Shown here: positions 1 to 8,027 of the stretch, piece by piece
How the letters are laid out: every line of letters starts with the position of its first letter
Position numbering within the stretch: the first letter of the stretch is position 1
NCBI GenBank assembly: GCA_900554685.1
Contig: USIG01000037.1
Span: 1 to 12,727, forward strand
Source of the DNA: an uncultured Cryptobacterium sp.
GTDB taxonomy: Bacteria; Actinomycetota; Coriobacteriia; Coriobacteriales; Eggerthellaceae
Length of the DNA stretch: 12,727 nt
Direction: 5' to 3'
The notes under the pieces: generated by a model
Told to the model about the DNA's origin: nothing
The model's database searches: none
Seen by the model: the letters and a program-made list of their open reading frames with translations, nothing else
Translations under genes and position numbers: made by a program

Positions 1-873
1 GCCGAAGTGTTCTTTAACTGCTTTTTGGACATCGCGAATAACGGCTACAACATCAGCTGCACTCGCGTCTCCGGTGTTCACTACGAAACCGGCGTGTTTG
101 GGAGAAACTTGTGCACCCCCTACGGTATGTCCTTGCATTCCAGAATCTTGAATAAGCTTGCCGGCAAAATATCCGGTAGGGCGTTTGAAGGTACTGCCAG
201 CACTGGCCATTTCTAAAGGTTGCTTGGCTGCGCGTCGCTGAGTCAAATCATCCATACGCGCTTGGATAGCAGAGGATTTGTCTGGATGTAATTCCAAATC
301 TACTTGCAACACAATTAAGCCCTCATCGCCCATCATAGAATGACGGTAGCTCCAATCGGCCTCGTTGGCGCTTAGTGTTTTGATACTTCCATCAGGGTAA
401 AGACAGGTAACGGATCGAGCAACATCCTTGAATTCACCCTCGTATGCACCCGCGTTCATGATGGCGGCTCCTCCGATGGATCCTGGAATGCCACTCGCGA
501 ATTCATAGCCTGCCAAACCAGCAGCACAAGCCGCTTTGGCGACCGCTTCATTGGTGGCGCCTGCTTGTGCGTGAATCGTATGTTCTTCGATGGTGATATC
601 AGCGAAAGCTGCACCGATTTTGATTACCACACCGCGAAGGCCTTCGTCTGAGACAAGCAGATCGCTTCCGCATCCGATAATCCACCAAGGCATATGAGCT
701 TTTTGAGCAGCTGAAATTGCCTCGTGAATTTCTTCGGCACAGGTTGGCTGAACAAGAAAATCAGCAGGTCCACCAACGCGAAACGTGGTGTGGTTTGCCA
801 TAGGCTCATCACAGAGGATGGCATGCGTACCGAAAGTGCGTTTCAGCTCTTGAAAAAGAATATCAGTGCTCAT
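1..873 (-). CDS. murB: UDP-N-acetylenolpyruvoylglucosamine reductase MurB (3' end cut by window)
   Basis: MurB is a cytoplasmic FAD enzyme that reduces UDP-GlcNAc-enolpyruvate with NADPH to UDP-MurNAc, the second committed step of peptidoglycan precursor synthesis. Reading leftwards from an ATG at 873, 291 codons are open to the window edge. Visible family features are TTFRVGGPA (residues 29-37), the FAD pyrophosphate-binding GCGSDLLV (67-74), the glycine-rich GIPGSIGGA (128-136), the SYR motif with the catalytic Arg177, and AGSTF, where Ser227 is the expected proton donor. The usual GSN is GSD here. The final 10-20 residues, with the C-terminal catalytic Glu, lie outside the window, so this is an edge truncation and not a broken gene. 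An AAAGGA ribosome binding site 8-9 bases upstream supports the ATG. The gene is divergent from the TauE-like transporter. The assignment is secure. Confidence 0.96.
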   Translation of the reverse strand, partial: MSTDILFQELKRTFGTHAILCDEPMANHTTFRVGGPADFLVQPTCAEEIHEAISAAQKAHMPWWIIGCGSDLLVSDEGLRGVVIKIGAAFADITIEEHTIHAQAGATNEAVAKAACAAGLAGYEFASGIPGSIGGAAIMNAGAYEGEFKDVARSVTCLYPDGSIKTLSANEADWSYRHSMMGDEGLIVLQVDLELHPDKSSAIQARMDDLTQRRAAKQPLEMASAGSTFKRPTGYFAGKLIQDSGMQGHTVGGAQVSPKHAGFVVNTGDASAADVVAVIRDVQKAVKEHFG

Positions 874-941
874 AGAGGTAATCCTTTTGAGGTAATGCTT
901 CTGGTGGGCTTTGTTTTGCTTTGTAAGTGTAGCGCACCAAG

Positions 942-971
942 ATTTTATGCAGGGATAAAGTATTGTTTCGA
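942..971 (-). promoter_or_regulatory. Possible murB promoter
   Basis: On the minus strand, TCGAAA (966-971) and TAAAAT (942-947) are separated by 18 bases, giving an expected start about 60 bases upstream of the murB ATG. The -10 box matches the consensus at five of six positions and the -35 box at four. This is a visual match only. Confidence 0.3.
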
Positions 972-1125
972 CACATTATTTTTTTGAAGCGGAAAACGAA
1001 AAATAGAGTAGCATACAAAAACGAACTAAGCGCTACAGGGTAAACCGGCGCAGGGCAAAATGCAGATGTACTATTGCGATACTTGCTCTGGTCGGATTTG
1101 CTGAATAGGAAGGTCGAGGGGCAAC

Positions 1126-1839
1126 ATGGAGAAGTATCTATTCTGGGGAGCTTTCTTCTTCGCGTACCTTATTAATGGCATCACGGGGTTTGCAGGCAAC
1201 ATCTTTGCTATGCCTGTTGGAATGTCTACCATCGGGCATGAAACTTCCATCGCTGTTTTGAACTGCACCGGCCTTCTTGCAAGTATCATGATTGCGGCTA
1301 CAAGCTTTAAGCACATTGTATGGCGCGAAGTTGTGAAAATGTGCGCTATCATGCTGGTTTTTATGTGCGTGGGTGCATGGATTAACACGATCGCACCTCT
1401 TGAATTCCTGCAGAAAATATACGGCATTGCTATTTTGGTGATAGCAGCACGCGGTCTTCTCTTGAGCAAGAAGAACAAACTTTTGCCGGAGTGGCTTTTG
1501 ATTGTTATCGTGGCAATTGCGGGCATTATTCAGGGCATGTTTGTGTCGGGCGGCTCGTTTTTGGCAATTTATGCACTTCAAAAACTTAAGACCAAAGAGG
1601 AATTTCGTGCCACTACCACAACGGTCTGGACTATTCTGAACGGAACCTATGGTGCTTACGGCATTATCCAGGGTGATCTGTCGGGGGACGGATGGCTTGT
1701 GTTGCTCGTTTGCATCCCGCTGCTTGTTTTAGCTACCTGGCTTGGTGGGCTTATTCAAAAGCGCATCAGTCAAGAACAGTTCATTAAGGCAAGCTATGTC
1801 CTGCTCATTGTGGTTGCAATAGTGTTGCTTTTGAAATAG
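1126..1839 (+). CDS. TauE/SafE-family membrane transporter
   Basis: This is a 237-residue, very hydrophobic integral membrane protein. It shows the internal pseudo-repeat of the TauE/SafE (DUF81) family: GITGFAGN near residues 18-25, echoed by GIIQGMFVSGGSF at 133-145, each at the start of a bundle of membrane helices. I see about seven or eight membrane segments. Members export or import small organosulfur or organic anions such as sulfite or sulfoacetate, but the substrate of this one cannot be read from the sequence. The length is typical. The ATG is preceded by two purine-rich stretches, AGGAAGG (1107-1113) and GAGGGG (1116-1121), which fix the start. It appears monocistronic: murB is divergent upstream and the glycosyltransferase gene converges downstream. 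No convincing promoter was found in the 252-base gap to murB. Confidence 0.88.
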   Translation: MEKYLFWGAFFFAYLINGITGFAGNIFAMPVGMSTIGHETSIAVLNCTGLLASIMIAATSFKHIVWREVVKMCAIMLVFMCVGAWINTIAPLEFLQKIYGIAILVIAARGLLLSKKNKLLPEWLLIVIVAIAGIIQGMFVSGGSFLAIYALQKLKTKEEFRATTTTVWTILNGTYGAYGIIQGDLSGDGWLVLLVCIPLLVLATWLGGLIQKRISQEQFIKASYVLLIVVAIVLLLK

Positions 1840-1931
1840 GGCTCAAAAGAGACGAAGCTTAAAAGAAGTAAGGACCAAAAGAGTCCGCGCCCTAAAAACA
1901 GATCTCAGAATTCAGAATATAATTATGCGCT

Positions 1932-2996
1932 TTAGCGATTTGCTTTGAGGCGCGCAAACAGGTTTGTGCTGTTTTGGCGAACCCATGAAATGACCGAGCT
2001 TTGCATCATAGTCAAGTTTACATTGCCCATTTTTAAAGGACACAAAACGACGCTCATCATTTTTGTGCGAGGCTTAGCAAGCTTGAGTGCCTCACGTGCT
2101 TGCGGTGTTGAAATCATAGCTTGAATGGTCGCTCGCTTTTCTTCGGAGGACAAGGTGCAGTTGCGATTGGTAACATTTTCTATGCAGCCGACAAGGCGTT
2201 CAGCATAGCGACGGGCCAAGAATTCGCGCACTTCAGGAGTGTCGATTTCCCAATATTTGAAGAGATCTTTCATCCATCGGTGCTCTTCTTCACGCTTATC
2301 GTACATGTCGGCACGGTATTTAGTGTTTTCACTTTCAGCGCGTGCACGAAGGAAATGGTAGTAATGACCGTCCAAACAGCCAACGCGCTCAATATCGCGC
2401 ATTACCTCCAGGTTGAAGGGCAAGTCGTCCCAGAAAGTGGTGGGGAAGCGTAAATTGTGCTTGTTCAGATAGTCGCGACGATACAACTTGTTCCATGGTG
2501 CGTAGAGAAGCTGTGCGTCGAAGAGCTTGTAAGCTTCATTTCTGAATTCTTCACGACTTGCATAAATTTTGTTAGGTGCATTACGCAGTTCGCGGTAATA
2601 GCGACCTTCGTTGTCGTAATAGGTGTCAATCGTAAAACCTGTTACCAGTAAGTCCAGATCATGCTCGATGGCGACAGCATACATGTCAGCAAGCATATCG
2701 GGGTCGCACCAGTCGTCTCCGTCCATGAAATACAAATAGGTGCCACGTGCAATACCAATAGCGGCATTACGTGCATTTGCTGCACCTGCATTTTCCTGGT
2801 GGATAACGCGAATTCTCATATCGTAGTCAGCAAGAGAATCACACAATTCTCCACTGCCATCAGTGCTGCCATCATCTACGAGAAGGATTTCGTAGCTTTT
2901 AAAGCTTTGGTTTTCCAGCGAGTTAACCGCACGGCGAAGCCAGGGTTTTACGTTATAAACCGGGATAATGATGCTTATAGATGGACTATGCGACAA
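1932..2996 (-). CDS. Family 2 glycosyltransferase (GT-A fold), TTG start
   Basis: This 354-residue protein probably transfers a sugar from a nucleotide-sugar donor onto a cell-surface polymer or glycolipid at the inner face of the membrane. The GT2 core is clear: ISIIIPVYNV at residues 7-16, LLVDDGSTDGS at 38-48 (Asp41/Asp42 contact the nucleotide), ENAGAANARN at 68-77, and the metal-binding DxD motif in MDGDDW (Asp92, Asp94). The C-terminal 150 residues are diverged and do not reveal the acceptor. No membrane helix is obvious. The start is TTG at 2996: GGAAGAAG lies seven bases upstream (complement of 3004-3011), and the GT2 motif begins only a few residues later, so no later start is possible. 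The gene is divergent from the polyprenyl-phosphate transferase gene, suggesting a shared glycan pathway. Donor and acceptor are unknown. Confidence 0.92.
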   Translation of the reverse strand: MSHSPSISIIIPVYNVKPWLRRAVNSLENQSFKSYEILLVDDGSTDGSGELCDSLADYDMRIRVIHQENAGAANARNAAIGIARGTYLYFMDGDDWCDPDMLADMYAVAIEHDLDLLVTGFTIDTYYDNEGRYYRELRNAPNKIYASREEFRNEAYKLFDAQLLYAPWNKLYRRDYLNKHNLRFPTTFWDDLPFNLEVMRDIERVGCLDGHYYHFLRARAESENTKYRADMYDKREEEHRWMKDLFKYWEIDTPEVREFLARRYAERLVGCIENVTNRNCTLSSEEKRATIQAMISTPQAREALKLAKPRTKMMSVVLCPLKMGNVNLTMMQSSVISWVRQNSTNLFARLKANR

Positions 2997-3296
2997 TTAT
3001 TATCTTCTTCCAATAACAAGCCAACACCAATGCGCTTGCGAGGCTAACCAAGAATTGCAAATGCAAAGTGAGCCATCAAGTGCAATGAACCATAGTATTT
3101 TTGCTACGAATTGTGGGTTCAACAAGCCATTCTATACAAATGTATGTTCAAGAGTTGTGAAGAGCGTATGTGTTCAAATTACCTCCACGTATTGTGGCCT
3201 CAGAGAAAAGGTAAAAGGCGGTTGTACAGGAAATTGATGTTTGCGGCACCATATTTTTTTGAAAGGGAACTTTGCTTCTCTGTGGAGGATTGCCAA

Positions 3297-3332
3297 TGAA
3301 ACATGTCAAGGCGCTCAAATACGGTATATAAT
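3297..3332 (+). other. Possible 11-residue leader peptide ORF
   Basis: ATG at 3297 opens a short frame encoding MKHVKALKYGI and then a TAA stop. It is preceded by GTGGAGG (3282-3288) at a spacing of eight bases, one of the better ribosome binding sites in the window. It ends about 70 bases before the wecA-like gene. The perfect -10 box 3327-3332 overlaps its end, so if that promoter is the main one, this ORF would not be on the transcript. It may therefore be chance. Confidence 0.2.
3327..3332 (+). promoter_or_regulatory. -10 box for the wecA-like gene
   Basis: A perfect TATAAT lies about 70 bases before the start codon, with the expected transcription start near 3339. No good -35 box is present at 16-18 bases (TGTCAA at 3304-3309 is the only candidate, and it is poor). 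The promoter may therefore be weak or need an activator. Confidence 0.5.
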
Positions 3333-3336
3333 CAGA

Positions 3337-3369
3337 ATTTGGCGTAAGCCGATGTTCGGTTCGCCAAAT
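3337..3369 (+). promoter_or_regulatory. Inverted repeat at the expected transcription start
   Basis: The arms ATTTGGCG (3337-3344) and CGCCAAAT (3362-3369) are perfect 8-base inverted copies. A second small inner pair, CCG (3349-3351) and CGG (3357-3359), lies between them. The element begins where transcription from the -10 box at 3327-3332 should start. It is either an operator for a dimeric regulator or a hairpin at the extreme 5' end of the mRNA, which can protect against decay. The sequence alone does not decide. Confidence 0.45.
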
Positions 3370-3403
3370 AAGTGACGAACGAGAACTAGAACCAGGAGGG
3401 GTC

Positions 3404-4594
3404 ATGAATTGGCTTGAGTATGCCGTGCTCTTCCTTGTTGCGGGTTTGGTCACTATTGCGCTTGTGCCTGCGGTGAAACGTTTGGCGGTTCGCCTTGATG
3501 CTATTGATTATCCCAGTGCTCGACGCGTAAACATGCTCCCCATTCCCCGTTTGGGAGGAGTGGCAATTTTAGGCGGCATAATTGCCGCTATTGTTGTGCT
3601 TTGCATTGGCGTTGCTTTTTTTGGTTGGGAAAATCCTTTTGTTCCTAATGACGATATTACCCCTAACTATGTAGGGGTATTTATTGGCATTCTTTTTATG
3701 TTTGGCGTTGGCGTAGTGGATGATGTGGTGGATCTCAGCCCAAAGATGAAAATGCTTGGCCAGATTATTGCGGCCTGCATTGTGGCGGGATCGGGTCTGC
3801 TTCTTGCAAACATTCACAATCCTATCGGTGAAGGATATATCGAATTCGGCTGGGTTGCATATCCTCTTACCGTGTTTTATCTGGTTGCGTTTGCAAACAT
3901 TATCAATCTTATCGATGGGCTTGATGGCCTCGCAGCTGGAATAACTGCTATTTCGGCAACTACCATTTTGCTGTTTGCTGTTTGGACTGATCGCCCCGAT
4001 GCGGCAGTATTTAGTGTTTTGTTGTTGGGTGCTTGCATTGGTTTTCTGAAGGATAACTTTTATCCCGCTTCTATATTTATGGGCGATTCCGGCGCTTTGC
4101 TGTTGGGCTTTTCGCTGGGTATTATCTCTTTGTTTGCGGTTGCCCGCTCAACCCTTTTTGTTTCTCTGCTGGTTCCTATATTGGCGGCAGGTGTTCCCAT
4201 TCTTGATACCTTTTTTGCGATTGTGCGCCGAAAGCGAGAGCATCGTCCTATTGATGTGGCGGATAAGGGCCATATTCATCATCGCTTAATGCGAGCTGGG
4301 TTTAGTCAGCGCGCGACAGTTCTTATTATGTGGGGATGGACCATTATGCTGTCTGCCTGCGCAATCGTAATCACGGTGGCGGATAATCTTGTTCGCATTC
4401 CTATTTTCTTGGTTGCAGCAGGTGTTACGGTGTATGCCATCGTGAAGCTTCGTCTTTTGGGAGATGCGCTTCGTCACCACTTCAATCCACGTACAAAGCC
4501 AAATCGCTCCAAGACCAAAGAGGACTCTGAAGAAAACTCTGACGTCGAAAACTCTGCCGTCTCGGTAGAGGAGACCAAAAATTCCCAATCATAA
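3404..4594 (+). CDS. Polyprenyl-phosphate HexNAc-1-phosphate transferase (WecA/TagO/MraY superfamily)
   Basis: This 396-residue polytopic enzyme should move a GlcNAc-1-phosphate or similar sugar-1-phosphate from its UDP donor onto undecaprenyl (or decaprenyl) phosphate, starting synthesis of a secondary wall polymer or surface glycan. The superfamily signatures appear in order: PIPRLGG (46-52), VVDDVVDL (104-111) with the paired Asp106/Asp107, NIINLIDGLDGLAAG (165-179) with the catalytic DGxDG, FMGDSG (225-230), and the HIHHRL motif (290-295), which marks the WecA/TagO branch and argues against MraY. About ten or eleven membrane helices are visible. The last 30 residues form a charged, Ser/Glu/Lys-rich cytoplasmic tail. 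AGGAGG four bases upstream of the ATG fixes the start. Neighbours are a divergent GT2 gene and, downstream, a repeat block. The exact sugar is inferred. Confidence 0.94.
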   Translation: MNWLEYAVLFLVAGLVTIALVPAVKRLAVRLDAIDYPSARRVNMLPIPRLGGVAILGGIIAAIVVLCIGVAFFGWENPFVPNDDITPNYVGVFIGILFMFGVGVVDDVVDLSPKMKMLGQIIAACIVAGSGLLLANIHNPIGEGYIEFGWVAYPLTVFYLVAFANIINLIDGLDGLAAGITAISATTILLFAVWTDRPDAAVFSVLLLGACIGFLKDNFYPASIFMGDSGALLLGFSLGIISLFAVARSTLFVSLLVPILAAGVPILDTFFAIVRRKREHRPIDVADKGHIHHRLMRAGFSQRATVLIMWGWTIMLSACAIVITVADNLVRIPIFLVAAGVTVYAIVKLRLLGDALRHHFNPRTKPNRSKTKEDSEENSDVENSAVSVEETKNSQS

Positions 4595-4608
4595 AAGGTT
4601 CCATCGAA

Positions 4609-4796
4609 AAAGTGGTTCGGCTTAGATTGATTCTCGTAAAGTAGTTCTCGTAAAGTGCTTCGGCATAGATTTGATTCTCACAAGGTGGTTCTTGCAAAGC
4701 GGTTCAGCATGAAGTGATTCTTCCAAAGTGGATCTCGCAAAGTGTTTCGGCATAAAGCGATTCTCATAAAGCGGTTCAGCACAAAGTAATGCGATT
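4609..4796. repeat. Alternating 29/14-base imperfect direct repeats
   Basis: Long units start AAAG(T/C)G-TTC(G/A)GC and mostly end GATTCT-, at 4609-4637, 4652-4681, 4696-4724, 4739-4767 and 4768-4796 (29-30 bases each, the last diverged at its 3' end). Short units of the form AAAGT-GTTCTCG- lie between them at 4638-4651, 4682-4695 and 4725-4738 (14 bases). The composite period is therefore 43-44 bases for three rounds, then two long units abut directly. The short unit resembles the front of the long unit, so both may derive from one ancestor. The block lies just after the wecA-like stop codon and before the convergent ABC operon. It has stop codons in the frames I checked and looks non-coding. 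Confidence 0.85.
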
Positions 4797-4819
4797 TGCT
4801 GATTCGGCCGCCGTCCAAA

Positions 4820-4849
4820 CCTGTCCTAATTGCCCCTGTTCTAATTACC
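4820..4849. repeat. 15-base tandem duplication
   Basis: Two adjacent copies of CCTGT(C/T)CTAATT(G/A)CC, at 4820-4834 and 4835-4849, differ at two positions. They lie between the larger repeat block and the end of the permease gene. No function is apparent. Confidence 0.7.
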
Positions 4850-4872
4850 CACTATCCAAACTACCGCTCTAG

Positions 4873-7800
4873 TTATTCCACGCTCTTAAGCGCTTCGATC
4901 ATATCGATTTTTGCGAGGGCGCGATTCGAAAGAAGGGCAACAAGGAAAGCGAAGAACAACGTAAGAGCGCAGGCATATACATAGCTTATTGGCTCGATGG
5001 TTACCGCAAAGTAAATCGAGGGCATTTTAAGTACATAGGTAAGCGACTGGCTAAAGGCATATCCTAAAGGAATACCGCAGATCATTCCTAGTATCGTAAG
5101 CAAAATTGTCTCTTTGTTGACGTAATGGTTTACCTCGCGTTTGCGGAACCCTAGCACCTTGATGGTTGCTAATTCGCGAATACGTTCTGAGATGTTAGTA
5201 GTGGACAAAGTGAAGAGCACAACGAATGCAAGGGCTGCTGCTAGCACAATAATGACGTATACCACTGTGTTAATAAGGGAGAAGGATTGCGAGAAATCCT
5301 CGTTCATCTTTTGTGTGCTAGTTACGGTCATAAAGGTTTCGTTGCTTGCCAGATCATCGGCAAAAGCTTGCTGATCGGCAGCATCGCTGCTTGCTAAGTT
5401 GATGAAGAACCCATTGAGGTCTGCTGCTGTTCCAAAGTACTTTTCATAGGTGCTTTGCGTAATGTAGGCAGCATTACCTAGATAATTGTCGATAACAAAC
5501 TGAACCGGCACGTCAGCTTGTTTGAGCGCACTGGTTTCGATGTGGGCAGTTCCGCCTGCGGTTATGTCAAGCAATTCTGCAGCATTGCGGGTGAGCAGTA
5601 TTCCTTCGTTAGTAAGCTCGCAGGGCGTATCTTTTGAAGTGCGGGTATTGATGAACTCTGATAGGGGCGCACCATCAGGAATAATGAAAAGCTGAAGGCT
5701 CTCTTTTGTATCGGCACTCACCGTAACACTGTCCACTCCTATACCTTGTACGGAAGATACTCTTGCGTCATCTTTGAGGGTTTGCAGGGAAGTATCAAAA
5801 TCATCAGCATTTACGACCGCTAACACGTCGTAGCGATTGATGTCGTTGTACTGCATGTCAGAAAGTGCGTGAACCGAATCGCGGATGGCAAAGCCACACA
5901 CCAAAAGCGCCATGCAGCCCATAATGCCAAAGATAGTCATAAGGAAACGCTTTTTGTAGCGGAAAATATTGCGCGCCGTAACTTTATTTAAGAACGACAT
6001 GCGTTTCCAAAGAGGCGTGATGCGTTCCAGGAAGATGCGTGATCCTGCCTTGGGTGCTTTTGGTCGCATAAGGGCAGCAGGGGTCTGCTTTAATTCGGAT
6101 CGGCAGGCAAGAATGGCGGCACCAGCAATACCAACGATGAAGAATAAAATACTGCCAATTCCGTAAAGTGCGTCAAAGGAGTACAGGTATTCGGGTATCT
6201 GATACATTGCTTCAAATACGACTGAGAACAAGAAGGTGGGAAAGACAATAAACCCGCACAGACCACCTAAAACACCGCCAATAAGGGAAGCTCCGAGCGC
6301 ATAGGTGACGTATTTCATCAAGATGGTATGTCGGCTATAGCCAAGAGACTTGTAGGTACCAATAAGGCTGCGCTCTTCTTCAACCATGCGGGTAATGGTA
6401 GTAAGAGCAATCAGAACTGCCACAATGATAAATACTACAGGGAACACAAGCCCTATAGCCTCAATCGAAGAAGCATCGCTCTCAACGCTTGTGTATCCTG
6501 CGTTGGAGTCGCGGGTTTGCACGTACCACTGTGCCGCTTCGATATCGTCTACTTCAGCACGTGCGTCAGCGATTTGCTGTAAGGCATCAGTCTTTGTTGT
6601 TTCATATTTTTGGCGTTGAGTATCAAGTTCGCTTTGCCCCGATCGTAAATCTGCCTCACCTGAGGTAATTTGCTGTTCGCCTGAGGCAATCTCTTGCTTG
6701 CTTGCCTCTAATTGCTGACGAGCGGTTTTGAGGGCGGCCTCGCCTTGTTCTATTTGAGTAAGTTTTGCATTGAGATCATGCTCGGTGGTATCAAGCGTCT
6801 TTAGTTGTTCGTTAAGAGGAGCAAGCTGACCGGCCCGTTCCTGTTCGATCTTCTGAAGCGCTGCTTGGTACTCTTCTTCGGTTAATTGGCCGTAGTTATA
6901 TGCAGTCTCTACCTTTGCAGCCTGCTCGTCGCAGGCAGCATTAACCTGTTGTTTGCCCGCTTCAAGCTGTGCACGTCCCTCGCTTACTTGTTGAAGCCCC
7001 TCTTCGATTTGAGCTCGTCCACTTGCAAGCTGCTCTGTTTGTGCTTTCAGCTCTGCCTCGCCCTCGGCGATCTGTTGCTTACCATCGGTAATTTTCGATT
7101 TGCTGGCGTTTAATTCTGCCCACCCTTGATCAATCTGGGCTTGCGCATCGTTTAACTGAGTTTCCGCATCGGCAAATTCGCTTTGTGCCTGGGCTTCCTC
7201 TTCGTCGATAGTGTTGTATGCATCTTGCTTGATCTCGTCGGTGCGAGCCTGTTCGCGTTCTGCGCGCAGCGATTCAATGGCATCAACAACTGCATCGACG
7301 GTAGACGAATAGTTATCTGAATAGCTGGACACACCTTCAGTGTTGGCTGTTTTTATATACACGGCGCTAAAGGTATCTGCCATTTCGGGATTTACGGCAT
7401 CGGGAGTAACGAAAAAGCAGCAGTCGGGTGAAGCGCTCGCGCGGATAGCGATAGGACCAGTTGGGTTGGTTAGCTCCGTTGGATCGATAACAGCACCGGT
7501 GATGGTGTATTCGGTGCGCTTAAAGAGGTCATCATCGCCTTGTTCTTCAAGGGTAACGGTATCTCCAAGGGACGCTCCGGAGGCATCCAGGTAGTTTTGC
7601 GTTACGGCAACCTCGGTTGCTGTGGTGGGAAGGGATCCCGATACAAGATAAGGCGCATTGATACCTTGATCGGATAGGGCTTTTACATCGACGCTTAAAC
7701 GTTGGGATCCCGTATCGGTATAGGTGCTTTCTTCCCAAGTGCACTCTGCTGATTCAACGCCTTCAACCTGATCGAGCGCAGCAACATCATCGGCGGTAAG

Positions 7801-8001
7801 GCCAAGCGTTGATTGAACGGAAATGTCGTAGAGCTGTTGAGAGGTAAAGAACGCATCGGCGGAATTGCGCAGGTCAAAGCAGGACGCACGCAGACCAGTG
7901 ACCATCGTTACGCCAAGGATGCAAATAACCAAGATGGAGATAAAGCGTTTGCGGCTCTGGATGATCGTTCGCCCTATGTCTTTTCTGAATGCGCTTGCCA
8001 T
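4873..8001 (-). CDS. FtsX-like ABC transporter permease with long extracytoplasmic coiled coil
   Basis: This 1042-residue membrane subunit pairs with the ATPase encoded just upstream. It has one N-terminal membrane helix (about 20-37), an extracytoplasmic domain (about 40-240), then a long Gln/Glu/Ala-rich coiled coil (about 245-490) built from repeats of the type QI-x-GEAEL, interrupted near 350-375 by a hinge-like segment. A first FtsX module follows (helices near 513-537, 565-595 and 612-632, with EEERSLIGTYKSLGYS between). A second helix-start and extracytoplasmic domain covers 688-905, and a second FtsX module covers 910-1025 with the matching ERIRELATIKVLGFRKRE. The duplicated FtsX layout places it with MacB-type mechanotransmission ABC systems, which move lipoproteins, peptides or drugs, or sense envelope stress, without a classical channel. 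The ATG at 8001 is 26 bases after the ATPase stop, so the two are translated from one mRNA. The substrate is unknown. Confidence 0.93.
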   Translation of the reverse strand: MASAFRKDIGRTIIQSRKRFISILVICILGVTMVTGLRASCFDLRNSADAFFTSQQLYDISVQSTLGLTADDVAALDQVEGVESAECTWEESTYTDTGSQRLSVDVKALSDQGINAPYLVSGSLPTTATEVAVTQNYLDASGASLGDTVTLEEQGDDDLFKRTEYTITGAVIDPTELTNPTGPIAIRASASPDCCFFVTPDAVNPEMADTFSAVYIKTANTEGVSSYSDNYSSTVDAVVDAIESLRAEREQARTDEIKQDAYNTIDEEEAQAQSEFADAETQLNDAQAQIDQGWAELNASKSKITDGKQQIAEGEAELKAQTEQLASGRAQIEEGLQQVSEGRAQLEAGKQQVNAACDEQAAKVETAYNYGQLTEEEYQAALQKIEQERAGQLAPLNEQLKTLDTTEHDLNAKLTQIEQGEAALKTARQQLEASKQEIASGEQQITSGEADLRSGQSELDTQRQKYETTKTDALQQIADARAEVDDIEAAQWYVQTRDSNAGYTSVESDASSIEAIGLVFPVVFIIVAVLIALTTITRMVEEERSLIGTYKSLGYSRHTILMKYVTYALGASLIGGVLGGLCGFIVFPTFLFSVVFEAMYQIPEYLYSFDALYGIGSILFFIVGIAGAAILACRSELKQTPAALMRPKAPKAGSRIFLERITPLWKRMSFLNKVTARNIFRYKKRFLMTIFGIMGCMALLVCGFAIRDSVHALSDMQYNDINRYDVLAVVNADDFDTSLQTLKDDARVSSVQGIGVDSVTVSADTKESLQLFIIPDGAPLSEFINTRTSKDTPCELTNEGILLTRNAAELLDITAGGTAHIETSALKQADVPVQFVIDNYLGNAAYITQSTYEKYFGTAADLNGFFINLASSDAADQQAFADDLASNETFMTVTSTQKMNEDFSQSFSLINTVVYVIIVLAAALAFVVLFTLSTTNISERIRELATIKVLGFRKREVNHYVNKETILLTILGMICGIPLGYAFSQSLTYVLKMPSIYFAVTIEPISYVYACALTLFFAFLVALLSNRALAKIDMIEALKSVE

Positions 8002-8027
8002 GGGTGCCTACTTACGTATCTGTTTTG

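Larger units (their letters stand above)
2997..3403. other. 407-base divergent intergenic region
   Basis: This is the control region between the leftward glycosyltransferase and the rightward wecA-like gene. On the rightward side it holds a perfect TATAAT (3327-3332), an inverted repeat at 3337-3369, a possible 11-codon leader ORF at 3297-3332 and a strong ribosome binding site AGGAGG at 3394-3399. On the leftward side only weak promoter-like matches were found. The hexamer GTTCAA occurs three times (3117, 3146 and 3172) without an obvious role. No longer gene is supported; the ORFs seen here lack family features or ribosome binding sites. Confidence 0.6.

Noticed and set aside
1862..1901. 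A terminator between the TauE-like gene and the glycosyltransferase gene
   Set aside because: Only a 4-base stem (GGAC/GTCC) is visible, with no T tract on either strand.
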